Assembly: GCA_022414725.1 (NCBI GenBank)
Contig: CM039464.1
Location: 38,062,308-38,126,307 of the forward strand
Direction of reading: 5' to 3'
Source of the DNA: Microglena sp. YARC
Taxonomy: Eukaryota > Chlorophyta > Chlorophyceae > Chlamydomonadales > Chlamydomonadaceae
Length of the DNA: 64,000 nt
The stretch's first letter is position 1. Every line of letters starts with the position of its first letter. The translations under genes were made by a program, and so were the position numbers. Below, one piece after another: positions 1 to 11,406 of this stretch. A model generated the notes under the pieces. It was not told where the DNA came from. It saw only the letters and a list, made by a program, of their open reading frames with translations, and made no database searches.

Positions 1-660
1 ACATGTAACAATAAGGAAGTGTGCTTTATATATTTGACCATCCCGTAATTTAAACATGGTTTGCAGGAGTCCGCAGCACCGATTCCATTACATCAGTTCC
101 CGTATTTTAGACATAGTTGCAGAAGTCACCAGCATTGAATGCATAATATGAGTCCCTTAATTTATACATTGTTAACAGGAGTCAGCAGCATTGATTCAAT
201 TATATCAGCTCCCGTTTTGTAGACGTAGGTTACAGGAGTCACCAGCATAAAATGCATTAAATGAGCCCCCGTAATTTAAACATGGGTTGCAGGAGTCAGC
301 AGCATTTATTCCATTACATGAGTTCCCGTAATTTAAACAAAAGTTGCAGGAGTCGCCGGCATCGCATCCAGTATTACACCAGTCCCCGTTATTTAAACAT
401 ATGTTGCAGGAGTCACCGGCATCGCTTCCATAACACCAGCCCCCATAATGTAAGCATATGTTCCAGGAGTCTCCGTCATTGATTAGATAACACGAGTTCC
501 CGTGTTTAAAATATAGGTTACAGGAATCTCCGTCATTGAATGCATAACATGAGTTCCCGTGTTTTAGACATGGGTTGCAGGAGTTACCGGCATCGCTTCC
601 ATTACACCTATCCCCGTAATTTAGAAATAGGTTGCAAAAGTCTCAAGATTTAATTAAATA
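1..660. repeat. Minisatellite, ~57-bp unit, about 11 imperfect copies
   Basis: A unit of roughly 57 bases recurs from the first base to about 660. Each copy carries CCCGTAATTTAAACAT followed by GTTGCAGGAGTC and a CACCAGCAT or CACCGGCAT segment. Copies are diverged by substitutions. The short open frame at 261-482 only reflects a unit length that is a multiple of three and is not a gene. Confidence 0.85.
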
Positions 661-1190
661 ACACGAGTCACTCGTAGATTTACACAATCGAGATTGCGGG
701 GGGTGGGGTGGGGTGGGGGGTCCAATTATTTACCTGCAAAGGCTATCAGATTATACAGTACTTTCTACGAGCCACCTGCCTATATTCAAAGACATTTAAG
801 GATGATTGAAACTGTCTTATATCGGGTTGCAATTAGTCCTCAGCAACGACATTTTAGTGTTGGTAAAAGGTGACCCACCTCATAGGGTGGAATTCCTACC
901 TCAATGTAAGGAATCAAAGCGACAATCCTCACGCAACATGTAGTTAAGCATACCAGCCTAAATATATATGTCAAGGCTGGCACATCTCCGTTGGTGGAAA
1001 TACGTAAAGTTCACAGAAAGGCAGGCCAGCAAGGCAGCGATCCCCCACAAAGTTCATCCATACTAAAAAATAACACTTGCACTACTAATGGATAGGTAGG
1101 GAAGCCTTTGAGGGACGTCCGCTGAATGCTTGTAGTCGCAGTAGTGTACTCAGTGTTGAGAACCTTCTCCATGGATTTCATGTCGGTGTT
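661..1190. other. Single-copy-looking spacer, no gene seen
   Basis: After a short G-rich stretch near 698-722 this segment has no tandem structure, no long open frame and no recognisable dispersed family. Nothing can be assigned. Confidence 0.5.
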
Positions 1191-1239
1191 ACTACATGCA
1201 CCATCCGCCTACAGTACAACACAGATTAGTAACCAAACC

Positions 1240-1597
1240 ATTTTGTTGTGTTTTCTCCCACTGTGTGTGTTTTTTGTGGGTGTTTGTGGGTAGGTTGTTG
1301 GTGGCATATACAGGTGTGGTGGCAGAGGCAGGTGCCGAACAAGCAGCCCTGCCAACACGCACGTGTGTGCGTGCGTGTGTGTTTGTTTGTGCATGTGCGT
1401 GTGTGTATGTGCGTGTGTGCATGTTTGTGTGTGTGTCTGTGCATGTGTGTTTGCGTGTGTGTGTGTGTTTATATGTGTGTGTGTTTATGTGTGTGTGTAT
1501 ATGTGTGTGTTTGTGTGTGTGTGTTTGTGTGTGTGCGTGTGTGCGTGTGTATGTGGGTGTGTGGGTGTGTGCGTGTGTTTGTGGTGCAGGTGTGTGT

Positions 1598-1628
<31 letters not shown>

Positions 1629-2028
1629 ATTCTGTGTGTGTGTCTGTGCGTGTGTGTGCTCGTGTGTGTATGTGTGTGAACGAAAGCATGTTTATGTGTG
1701 CGTGTATATGTGTCGGTGTGCATGTGTGCGTGTGTGTGCATGTGTGTGTATGTGTCTGAGCGTGTGTTTCTGTCTGTGTGTGTCTGAGTGTGTGTATGCA
1801 AGTGTGTGTGTATGCATGTGTGTGCGCGCGTTTGTTTGTGTGTGTCATTGTGTGTGTGTCTGTGTGTGTGCGTGTGTGTCAGTGTGTGTGCCTGTGTGTG
1901 TGTGTGTGTCTGTGCGTGTGTCTGTGTGTGTGCTTGTGTATGTGTGTATGTGTGTGCGTGTGCGTGTGCGTGTGCGCATGCATGTATGCATGTTTGCGTG
2001 CGTATGTGTGAGTGTGTGTATGTGTGTT

Positions 2029-2060
<32 letters not shown>

Positions 2061-2760
2061 CATGTGTGTGTGTGCGTGTGTGTACGTGTGTGTGTCTGAG
2101 TGTATGTGTGCGTGTGTGTGTACGTGTGTGTGTGTGTGTGTGTGCGTGTGTGATTCTGTGTGTGTGTCTGTGCGCGTGTGTGCTCGTGTGTGTATGTGTG
2201 TGTATGAAAGCATGTTTATGTGTGCGTGTGTATGTGTCGGTGTGCATGTGTGCGTGTGTGTGTGCGTGTGTGTGTGACTTTGTGCATGTGCGTGTGTGTG
2301 TGTGTATGTGTGTTTGTGTGCGTGTGTGTGAGTGTGTGTGTATGTGTGTTTATGTGTCTGTGCGTGTGTTTGTGTCTGCGTTTGTGTCTGTGTGTGTGTC
2401 TGAGTGCGTGTGTGCACGTGTGTGGGTATGCGTGTGTGTGCGCGTTTGTTTGTGTGTGTCATTGTGTGTGTGTGTGTGTGTGTGTGTGTTTGTGTGTGTG
2501 TGCGCGTGTGTGTGTGTGTGTGTGTGTGTGCTTGTGTGTATGTGTGTGTATGCGTGTGGGTTTGAGTGTGTGTGTCTGTGTGTGTCTCAGTGCATGTGTG
2601 CGTGTGTGTATGTGTGTGTCTGAGTGTGTGTGTGTGTCTGTGTGCATGTTTTTGTGTGTGTGTTTGTGTGTGTGCGTGTGTATGTGTGTGTGTGTCTGTG
2701 TGGTGTGTGTGTATGGGTGTGTGTGTGTGCGTGTGTGTATGTGTGTTCATGTGCATGTGT
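1240..2760. repeat. Long GT-rich (TGTG/TGCG) low-complexity tract
   Basis: About 1.5 kb is composed almost wholly of alternating GT with interspersed GC, AT and TC steps. A partial higher-order repeat is visible: the segments around 1590-1740 and 2118-2260 are near-duplicates of each other. All long open frames here are Cys/Val or Thr/His dipeptide translations of the repeat. Alternating purine-pyrimidine DNA of this length could adopt Z-DNA; that is inference from base composition. Confidence 0.95.
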
Positions 2761-2990
2761 GTCGATGGTGAGCAGCATGGGGAGCAGCAAGGGGGGGAGG
2801 TGTTGATGTGCATGTGTGTCTATGGGGAGCAGCATGGGGAGGAAATGTCAATGTGCATGTGTGTCGATGGGGAGCAGCATGGGGAGGAGATGTCAATGTG
2901 CATGCGTGTCAATGGGGAGCAGCATGGGGAGGAGATGTCCATGTGCATGCGTGTCGATGGGGAGCAACATTTGATGCTTTGGGGGCAGTG
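2761..2990. repeat. 45-bp minisatellite, about 5 copies
   Basis: The unit starts with ATGTGCATGTGTGTC and continues into GGGGAGCAGCATGGGGAGGA. Starts at 2806, 2851, 2896 and 2941 are exactly 45 bases apart. The array abuts the GT tract and shares its TGTGCATGTGTG sequence, so it may have grown from the edge of that tract. Confidence 0.9.
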
Positions 2991-3445
2991 TGATCACCAG
3001 GGCTCATATTCAGTATCACATGCGAAGAACGATTCCGCGCCACCCTGTTCATCTTGGAATTGAAAAGATGACTCGGAGAACGATCCTCAGATCCTGCGAC
3101 GCGTACGTGCAGCAGACGTAGCGAACGCTGCCCCCTGGCGAACGAGCGATGGCGGGTCTGGAAGGTTCTCCCAAGCCATGGATACCCAAACTCCCAGAAA
3201 GGGAACAAGGAACACAGCAAACAGCAGGAAGAACATCGTTTAGAGAAGAAATAGAAAAGGTAGTTCGGAGGAAAACAAGTATGAAAGCGAATTCGAAAAG
3301 TAGAAACAAAAACGGTCGAACCTGTACAGCTGAGGGGGGGCGCACTACGATAGCGTTACATTTGATGCGTACTGCCCTCTGTCTGTCTGCCGAGAGCCCT
3401 CGTGGGCAGTACGCATAGAAGAGAAGTAGTGCCCCTCGCGAGGGG
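2991..3445. other. Spacer, no gene recognised
   Basis: This segment is non-repetitive. A plus-strand open frame at 3149-3418 (89 codons) is hydrophilic and matches no family I know. I see no splice or start context that would support a gene. Confidence 0.4.
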
Positions 3446-3881
3446 CTCTACTTCCCTAAATTAGGGGGTCCTTGCTGGTGGGGGGTCACTACCCCCTAAA
3501 TTAGTAGGTGCTTGCTGGTGGGGGGTAACTACCCACTAAATTAGTTGTTGGTTGTTGGTGGGGGGTGACTACCCCCTAAATTAGTGGGTGGTTGCTCGTG
3601 GAGGGTAACTACCCACAAAATTAGTGGGTGGTTGCTCGTGGAGGGTCACTACCCACAAAATTAGTTGTTGGGTGCTGGTGGGGGGTAACTACCCCCTATA
3701 TTAGTGGGTGCTTGCTGGTAAGGGGTCACTGCCCCCTAAATTAGTGGGTGGTGTAGGTGGGGGGTAACTACCCCCTAAATTAGTGGGTGGTTGCTAGTGA
3801 GGGGTCACTGCCCCCTAAATTAGTGGGTGGTTGCTGGTGGGGGTAACTACACCCTAAATTAGTGGGTGGTGTAGGTGGGGG
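3446..3881. repeat. 40-bp hairpin-bearing minisatellite (left part)
   Basis: The unit of about 40 bases contains CTAAATTAGTGGGTGCTTG and a G-run/C-run palindrome. In many copies the palindrome reads GGGGGTAACTACCCCC, a 7-bp stem with a 2-base spacer; others have GGGGGTCACTACCCCC. The array is interrupted by the LINE at 3882-5776 and resumes at 5777, so the two parts are one locus split by the insertion. Confidence 0.9.
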
Positions 3882-5430
3882 GTCAGTATTCTGAAGTCCA
3901 TGTATAATCATGTTGTTTTCCAAGTTCGCCTACATGGGGACATTGGATCCTCCTTTCCATCCCTTGTAGGAGTTAAACAAGGAGACCCCCTATCCCCACT
4001 CCTATTCGGTCTGTTCATTGATAGAATTGAATCGTTCCTCCAATCCAAGCTCCCAAATGTAGGGGCTGAGCTTAGGGGAAAGATTCTGCAACTGTTACTT
4101 TATGCTGATGACCTAGCTATAATGGCAGAATCCCCGGCAGATATGCAAGCGATGCTTGACTGCCTGAGAGATTTCTGCGAGGCTACTAAGATGGCTGTGA
4201 ATATAAAGAAAACTGAGATTGTCGTTTTCAACAAACAATTCTGTGATGAGGCCCGCATGGATCCTGATTACAAATTTGTCTATGATGGAGCACAACTTTC
4301 TACAAAGTTATCTTTTATCTACTTGGGATCCCTCTTTGTGGATGGTGACTCAAGTAATCGTGCAAAAGCTGCTTTTTCTAGGATGCTCACTAAGGCCCAA
4401 AAGGCACACCACATGCTTCGTAGGCGATGCCATACTATGGAGATATACAATATTGATATTCTCACCCACCTGTTTGATTCTCTTGTACAACCTATCCTGA
4501 ATTTTGGCTGTGAGGTGTGGGCTCCTTCTATTCTGAACAACACACTTATCTCAAATGACCATGCTTGTGAGAAATGGCATAGAGGTATACTTAAACAAAT
4601 GTTGGGTGTTTGCCAATCTAATACATCTAATATTATCATGGAAGAGCTGGGTAGAACCCCGTTGTGTTTTGCTTGGCTTAAACAAGCTTTGCGCTTCTGG
4701 AACAAGACCATACATAAAGAACCTGAGGATCTCATTAGAATGGCTCTTGAGGAATCTTTTGACTCCAACACTGGCTGGGTTCATGACTTGCGTTGTGCTC
4801 TCCACAAGCTAGGATCCAGTAAAAACATCAACATTTTGGAGGCTGTCGATGTCGAAGGTATTATGTCTGAAGTTTTTGAGTCATGGAGGTTTAAGTACCC
4901 AAGTGACACCAATGCAGTTAGAGACATCCCTGATGAGAGAAGGGTTGGCTTTAAACGCCTCCGATACCAAAAATGGTTCGCAGCCAACAGCAATGATGAG
5001 AATGGCTTGATTCCCTTTACATCCGCCTTACATAAGCAGGATCAGATTCGTTCTATAGCACAGTTTAGAATGGGTTCCCATTGGCTGAACACAGAAAGAA
5101 TGAGGGTGGTGGATAGAGCACACATCCCTCGCTCAATGAGACACTGTCAAATGTGTGGGTTCCAAAAAACTGAGGATGAAATGCATATGTTTGAGTGCCC
5201 TTTTTTATAATGATATTCGCCTCCGCTACCAGAATCTGTTTACAGATATTTATAGGTATGTCCATGAGGATACCGACTTAACCGTATGGAATGTGGAATT
5301 CTGCGATTCCACATTCAGAACCTTTATGAATGGAAATGGCACTAAGTCTTTTTGGAGCAACCTAGCCGACTATCTTTCTACTTGTAGAAGAGCAAGACAG
5401 GAAGCCCTGGACTGCTTAGTGGCACCGTAA
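3882..5430 (+). pseudogene. LINE reverse transcriptase, truncated and frameshifted
   Basis: The frame is open from 3882 and continues through a methionine codon at 3900, which is internal, not a real start. Counting from that codon, residues 24-30 are GVKQGDP and residues 68-71 are YADD, the polymerase active site that holds the catalytic aspartates. A long thumb and C-terminal region follows. It ends in a zinc-knuckle pattern with Cys416, Cys419, His429 and Cys433, typical of LINE ORF2 C-termini. The frame stops at 5210 in a run of six T (5201-5206). The adjacent frame then carries a further 70 or so codons to a stop at 5430, so one extra T in the homopolymer explains the break, whether a mutation or a sequencing error. 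The N-terminal RT motifs and the endonuclease are missing. This copy cannot be autonomous. Confidence 0.9.
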
Positions 5431-5681
5431 TTTATTATCCTTTTTTTCTTCTTGAGACTTCTCATTTGTTAGCTTCTTACCTCCGCCACTGTAAGTGGTT
5501 GAGATCTGGGTCCTGCTCTAAGGGGTTTAATACCTACGCCACCAAAACGGTGGTTGGGAGTTTGGTTTGTTTGTCCTCGACACACCCCTGATGTAATGGG
5601 GTTTTTGCTTTGTGGGTGCTTTTTCTTTTTGTTTAAAGCACAGAGTCTCATACACCCTCGCGGTGTCAAGTAGACTTTAAC

Positions 5682-5776
5682 ATGTAATGTAATGTAATGT
5701 AATGTAATGTAATGTAATGTAATGTAATGTAATGTAATGTAATGTAATGTAATGTAATGTAATGTAATGTAATGTA
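5682..5776 (+). repeat. (AATGT)n microsatellite, LINE 3' tail
   Basis: About 19 uninterrupted pentamers directly follow the LINE 3' untranslated sequence, at the point where the minisatellite resumes. The position makes this the retrotransposon's 3' terminal repeat. Confidence 0.9.
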
Positions 5777-6600
5777 ACTACCCCCTAAATTAGTTGTTGC
5801 TTGCTGGTGGGGGGTCACTACCCCCTAAATTAGTGGGTGGTTGCTGGTGGGGGGTCACTACCCCCTAAATTAGTGGGTGCTTGTTGGTGGGGGGTAACTA
5901 CCCCCTGAATTAGTGGGTGGTTGCTGGTGAGGGGTCACTACCCCCTAAATTAGTGGGTGGTTGCTGGTGGGGGGTCACTACCCCCTAAATTAGTGGGTGC
6001 TTGCTGGTGAGGGGTCACTGCCCCCTAAATTAGTGGGTGGTGTAGGTGGGGGGTAACTACCCCCTAAATTAGTGGGTGGTTGCTGGTGAGGGGTCACTGC
6101 CCCCTAAATTAGTGGGTGGTTGCTGGTGGGAGTAACTACACCCTAAATTAGTGGGTGGTGTAGGTGGGGGGTAACTACCCCCTAAATTAGTGGGTGCTTG
6201 TTGGTGGGGGGTAACTACCCCCTAAATTAGTGGGTGCTTGTTGGTGGGGGGTAACTACCTCCTAAATTAGTGGGTGGTTGCTGGTGGGGGGTCACTACCC
6301 CCTAAATTAGTGGGTGCTTGTTGGTGGGGGGTCACTACCCCCTGAATTACTGGGTGCTTGCTGGTGAGGGGTCACTACCCCCTAAATTAGTGGGTGGTTG
6401 CTGGTGGGGGGTCACTACCCCCTAAATTAGTTGTCGGTTGCTGGTGAAGGGTAACTACCCACTAAATTAGTTGTTGGTTGCTGTTGGGGGTTTACTACCC
6501 ACTAAATTAGTTGTTGGTTGCTGGTGAAGGGTCTCTACCCACTAAATTTGTGGGTGGTTGCTGGTCGAGGTGCCTTGCCCACCAAATTGTCCTGCGATTT
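5777..6600. repeat. 40-bp hairpin-bearing minisatellite (right part)
   Basis: About 20 more copies of the unit seen at 3446-3881, with the same palindromic G-run/C-run core. Copies become more diverged after about 6420, where some lose part of the C-run. Confidence 0.9.
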
Positions 6601-7618
6601 CATAACTACTAAATTTGTGGGTAGAATTTCATAACTACTAAATTTGGGGGTAGCTTATCGAACAACCTAGTTGCACAGTCATCTTCGACAGACGGGAGGA
6701 GGCGACAGACGGCAGGGGAGGAAAAAGAAGGGAAGATGGAGGAATGATTGGGGGGGGTTTCTTCCACGATGGCGGAAGGATCCTCCTCTCCGGCAGCAGA
6801 GGCCGCTGGCGCGCAATCAATCAGCCAATTTGTCGGCATTGCAGGACTTCGGAACTTCCAGAATGAAGCTCGTTGAAGCCAAGGAGAGGACGACGTAGAA
6901 GATGCATTAAGCAGTGGTACCATGATGTACCCAATGACCTATCAGCTTTAATACACTCCGTAGAGTGGACAGAGATGATTGCGACGGAACAGACGCGCCA
7001 ATCTATACACGGAGACGAGAATAATGTTACAAGCACAGGAGACCCATTAAGGGGCACCAGTGGAGGAAGGAGCGGCAGCCTGGAACCTGATAAGGGTACA
7101 GGCTATACAGCACGTGTTAGGGGATCAGGGGACGCAGCCCACCAGAAGAGCTGTCACCGTGTCATGAAGGATGACACAGTCTACGGGAAGCTGTTACTAT
7201 CTACAGCTATAGTTCTTAAGGAAGTACAGTAGTAGTCACCAAGACATAAAACGATCAAGTGAACCGCAATTGATGCTGATAGGGTGGATGCGGCTACAGG
7301 CAAGCTTAGGTACATGTCTGCACAAGACATGTCAACCATTTTGCTGGCGTCGGATTGTAAGCTGGGTTTTCAAGAAAATAAAAGGAGATTCATGACCAAG
7401 TGGGCAGAAGTGGCTACCTTCAATTTTCGGTACAGGTCTGCCGAGGGACAGCGAGCCCTTGTGCTGGCTGCTAACAAGCTTGGTATTCGCAATAACAACG
7501 GGACCTTCAGTATAAAGGTATAAAAGACAGTACTGTCTAAAGGGCAGTACGTGCCCTAGTCTGATGAAGGGAGGCGCCGTCTTTTGTGTCAGGATACCCA
7601 TCTCCTAGGGTGAAATGA
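6601..7618. other. Spacer with unrecognised short open frames
   Basis: Plus-strand frames at 6873-7232 (119 codons) and 7284-7523 (79 codons) lie in non-repetitive DNA. Neither shows a motif I recognise. The second (residues begin MDAATGKLRY) has balanced amino-acid composition and could be a decayed mobile-element or gene fragment; there is no further support. Confidence 0.3.
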
Positions 7619-8790
7619 TGAGCCATTCAGAACCAAGCGGGTGGCTGAAGTTACACACAAGCCGCCTGGATATATAGAAAGCTCAGGTGCAGTCACACAT
7701 TTTATAGTTGTATATGTTGCAGCCACGTTCCGCTATAAACATAGGCCCTTCGGCACCGAGTGGGTGGCTGGAGTTGCACACAAGCTGCTGACAAGCCGCC
7801 TGGATATATAGAATGCTCAGGTGCAGTCAACCCTCTTATAGTTGTATATGTTGCAGCCACGTTCCGCTATAAACATGGGCCCTTCGGCACCAAGTGGGTG
7901 GCTGGAGTTGCACACAAGCCGCCTGGATATATAGAGAATTATCAGGCGCAGTCAACCCTCTTATATAGTTGTATATGTTGCAGCTACGTTCCGCTATAAA
8001 CATAGGCCCTTCGGCACCAAGTGGGTGGCTGGAGTTGCACACAAGCCGCCTGGATATATAGAATGCTTAGGCGCAGTCAACCCTCTTATATAGTTGTATA
8101 TGTTGCAGCCACGTTCCGCTATAAACATGGGCCCTTCGGCACCAAGTGGGTGGCTGGAGTTGCACACAAGCCGCCTGGATATATATAGAATTATCAGGCG
8201 CAGTCAACCCTCTTATATAGTTGTATATGTTGCAGCCACGTTCCGCTATAAACATGGGCCCTTCGGCACCAAGTGGGTGGCTGGAGTTGCACACAAGCTG
8301 CCTGGATATATATAGAATGCTTAGGCGCAGTCAACCCTCTTATATAGTTGTATATGTTGCAGCTACGTTCCGCTATAAACATGGGCCCTTCGGCACCAAG
8401 TGGGTGGCTGGAGTTGCACACAAGCCGCCTGGATATATAGAATGCTTAGGCGCAGTCAACCCTCTTATATAGTTGTATATCAGTATATGTTGCAGCCACG
8501 TTCCGCTATAAAAATGGGCCCTTCGGCACCAAGTGGGTGGCTGGAGTTGCACACAAGCAGCGTGAATTGAATGCCCAGGAGCAGCCAATGAACCCTCTTA
8601 AATTGTCGTAAATGTTGCAGCCACGTTCCGCTATAAACATGAGCCCTTCAGCACCAAGTGGGTGGCTAGAGGAACATACAAGCTGCCTGAATTGAATGCC
8701 CAGGATCAGCCAATGAACCCTCTTATATAGTTGTATATATTGCAGCCACGTTCCGCTATAAAGGTGAGCCCTTTATCACTAAGCATGTGG
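7619..8790. repeat. ~127-bp tandem repeat, about 9 copies
   Basis: Each unit contains GTGGGTGGCTGGAGTTGCAC, GCCGCCTGGATATATAGAA, a TATAGTTGTATATGTTGCAG stretch and TTCCGCTATAAACATGGGCC. Spacing is 126-128 bases in the core of the array. The first and last two copies are more diverged, as is usual at array edges. The open frames on both strands are repeat translations. Confidence 0.92.
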
Positions 8791-9004
8791 CTGGGCTTAC
8801 ACATGAATTGGATTGGCTTGTAACTTAGTTTTTCAGCCAACTCTGGACTGCGCACTATCTTCCAATCACATGGTACAAGCAATAAAGTAATGCGGCAAAG
8901 AAACAAGAATGTGCTTGTGTAGCAGCTTCTAGGCAGCTCCCTTTCTGTATCCTTGATCCACAATTAAATTATCACCCCAGATTTGATGATTATTTAATTA
9001 TATT

Positions 9005-9175
9005 GTATAATTAAATGATCACTCTAGCACGAACTCAGGGCCCCCGTCGATGCAACGATTGTTTGGGGTTCAGTTCATCAGTGCCTTTTCTTTGTAAGCC
9101 CTTCCTATCACGGTTGGTCCCTTCAGCCTATTTGTCCTACCCCTGGACTGTAACATACATACACATACAATACAC
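9005..9175 (+). repeat. Dispersed repeat ending CCCCTGGACTGTAACATACA
   Basis: The family has a 5' part GTTTGGGGTTCAGTTCATCA, a middle TATCACGGTTG, and a 3' part CTACCCCTGGACTGTAAC followed by (ATAC)n or similar. Full or partial copies recur at 23640-23800 (reverse), 36240-36400, 36820-37060, 37195-37330, 37510-37780, 46800-46880 (reverse), 47720-47775, 49490-49910 and 50560-50850. The simple-repeat 3' end suggests a SINE or a LINE 3' fragment mobilised in trans. I see no convincing pol III boxes. Confidence 0.75.
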
Positions 9176-9651
9176 CTGAAAGCAACCTGACGTGGCGGGC
9201 GTTATAATGCAGCCGAAAGCTTTGACAATGCTAATGATGAATTGATGGTGGTTACATTACCCATTTTACCCCGGTGCTCTACTAGGCTCCAGATATGACC
9301 GCGACTAGACAGGTGGACGTATCTGGGCTTGACCTAGTGGCTGGCGCCTGGCAGATGGAGTTAGCCTGAAGCTGCCATGCGTAGCCCAAAATGTTAACAG
9401 TCTTCAGATCCTGGGGATTCAACAATTGTAACGACAAATCAATTCTTCCGCTCCTTACACTTGAACTTGAACTGGGTTACATGCCATGATGGCTCCACCC
9501 AGAAATATGGCTGCCCGCCGTCTTAGGCAGTAACATAAACAATTGTGCTAAACGCTAATACGGTTCTTCCACACATTATAATACCTGTATGATGCCTAAA
9601 AAGGTGTTCTCCTGAAGATCTGTAGTTTGAATTAAGAGGGTTTAAAGGGGT

Positions 9652-9840
9652 CAGGGTACATCAGGAGTACCCCCAGCTCTTCAGCCTCTTCTGCCTGAGA
9701 AGCAACCAATTGTGTATATCCTGAGATGCAATGGACCCTTCCTTCTGGTCAACGGACCCTCCCCACGTCGTGTCTTGCGACGCAATGGAATCTTCGACGT
9801 TGCATCTGCGACAGAGGACGCAGCGTCCTGAACAACCCTG
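9652..9840. mobile_element. hAT-like MITE with perfect 8-bp TSD
   Basis: The element starts CAGGGTACATCAGGA and its reverse-complemented right end reads CAGGGTTGTTCAGGA, so the inverted termini match at 12 of 15 positions. It is flanked by AAAGGGGT at 9644-9651 and again at 9841-9848, a perfect 8-bp target-site duplication. Termini beginning CAGGG with 8-bp duplications are the hallmark of the hAT superfamily. At 189 bp with no open frame it is non-autonomous. Related sequence lies at 25292-25452 and, decayed, at about 26757-26990. Confidence 0.88.
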
Positions 9841-9889
9841 AAAGGGGTACCTGCTGTAATCATCCAACTTCAAGTGCTATCCTTCTTAA

Positions 9890-10115
9890 CTCCGCCCGCA
9901 GACGGTTAGCAGCTTGCTGGCTGATAGTCAATGAAATCAAAGCAAAACATTGAGCATGCCTTTCATTCTTTCAACTGCACACAAACCTGTGACTACATTT
10001 TGCAGTCGGCAGTTTGGTGTATTGGCATTCATGCTATCCATGTTTACTCCGCCAGCAGATGGTTGGCAGCCTGCAGGCTAATAGTCCATGTCATCAAAAT
10101 AAGCCATTTGAGTCA
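9890..10115. repeat. Dispersed repeat with CAGCC...GGCTG hairpin core
   Basis: Contains TTTCAACTGCACACAAACCTG, GCAGTCGGCAGTTTGGTGTA and CATGTTTACTCCGCCAGCAG followed by a GCAGCC-GGCT hairpin. Relatives occur at 10565-10648 plus 11407-11470 (split by the 758-bp element), 11485-11640, 12100-12150, 12860-12940, 46270-46350 and, tandemly, at 48150-48880. Confidence 0.7.
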
Positions 10116-10293
10116 ACTGGGATAGCACTAGGACTTTTTTCGCCGGGAGCAATATGGGCTGAACATTCGAAGACGATTTGAACGTGTTGAATTGAGGACG
10201 ATACTCTGACGACGACGACGACCGAGCCGTTGAGCAGTGTTCAGGGCTGGGCGGGGCAGGGTTTGAAGTTTCAGGCCGGCTGGCCCGTTCAAT

Positions 10294-10360
10294 TGTGTGT
10301 GTGTGGGGTGGGGTGGGTGGGCGGGGGTGGGGTGGGGTGGGGTGGGGGGGGAGCGGTTAC
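10294..10360 (+). other. G-rich tract with G-quadruplex potential
   Basis: A GTGTGTGTGGGG start leads into repeated GGGGTGG blocks. Several G4+ runs within 60 bases meet the usual quadruplex pattern. No gene context. Confidence 0.6.
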
Positions 10361-10648
10361 AGTTCGAGGCAGTGACCACTGGCCACTGGCCATGCAAAGC
10401 CAGGTCAGCCAGGCCAGATCAGCTTCAGGCCAAATCCAGCCCACAGGGCCGAGTCTCGAAACTGTGGGTTTCGTCGCAGGGCCGATTCCGATAGCAATGG
10501 GTTTTATCGCATAATGCGAAATTTCGCAGCTAAAAAAACCCTTTAAGGCTTGTCAAATAATTTGACAAGCCTTTCAACTGCAGACAAACATGTGAACACA
10601 TATTTACATCGTGCAGTCGGCAGTTTGGTGTATTAGTATGCTATCCAT

Positions 10649-11406
10649 TAGGCTTGTTCAAAAGTATTAGTCATCTTTTAAAATTTGCCACATGTCAACC
10701 ACCCTCCTAAACCACTTGGGTGACATTTATGGATATAACACAAATGATGGCTTATATTATGCATGTGTCATCATGTGTTGTGAAGCAATGACTAGGGAGC
10801 TGTAAACCAGTTCCTCCATTTTCCCCCTTTGGATTGTCAAATTAACACGGGTGTTGGGGCATGTCAGAAGTACCCTATTTTACACAAGGCACACCAGCCC
10901 CCAATGTAGTGTTGCCTCCATAGGTGTACTTGGGGGGTCAGACTGGTAAGCATATTGTGCTACTCTGAAGCTGTTGTGTGTCGTGGGCACACACATTGAC
11001 CTAAATGGGTATGGACCCCAGCATGTAGGCCCCTATATGAGCACTTGACCCATTGCATGGAGCTCCATCCTCAATAGTCAGTTCAAATTTGAATGGGTGC
11101 CACATGTGCATGCAAGATGAGTCTAGTATACCCACCATGTGATAAACAGCTGTATCCCTCCACGCCCAAACACGCTGCGGAGGTCCGGAAAGCGCTAAAG
11201 TGTGAAAATAGGTTTGGAGCCTCGCAATAGATCACCCGAAAAACGTCACCACTGGACTTGGCTCGGTTATTAGAGAAAGGTTTTACCTAGCGCTGTAAGT
11301 TTGGACCCCAAACTCCCAGAATGGCACAGTGTGGGTGACGAAATATGTAGACAGGCTCCATAGGTTACTTTATTTCGGAAGCGACTGATACTTTTGAACA
11401 CACCTA
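10649..11406. mobile_element. 758-bp TIR element with 3-bp target duplication
   Basis: The left end reads TAGGCTTGTTCAAAAGTATT and the right end, reverse-complemented, reads TAGGTGTGTTCAAAAGTATC, giving about 24-bp inverted termini. The element interrupts a dispersed repeat whose uninterrupted paralogue at about 10030 reads CTATCCATGTTTACTCC. Here CTATCCAT precedes the element and CATGTTTACTCC follows it, so CAT is duplicated. A 3-bp duplication is used by CACTA and PIF/Harbinger elements; a TA-TSD reading (Tc1/mariner) is also possible if the terminal TA is flank. No transposase is encoded. Confidence 0.8.

Larger units (their letters stand above)
3882..5776 (+). mobile_element. 5'-truncated non-LTR retrotransposon (LINE)
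   Basis: The element begins inside the reverse-transcriptase region, continues through the C-terminal region and a 3' untranslated stretch (5431-5680), and ends in a tract of about 19 AATGT units. The 5' truncation and the simple-repeat 3' tail fit target-primed reverse transcription. It is inserted in the 40-bp minisatellite; the flanks read GGGGGGT on the left and AACTACCCCC on the right, so any target-site duplication is short or hidden by the repeat. No endonuclease domain is present. The clade cannot be assigned by eye. Confidence 0.88.

Noticed and set aside
1192..2813. Long open frames of Cys/Val (plus) and Thr/His (minus), up to 322 codons
   Set aside because: Direct translations of the GT tract in several frames at once; no start context, no domain.
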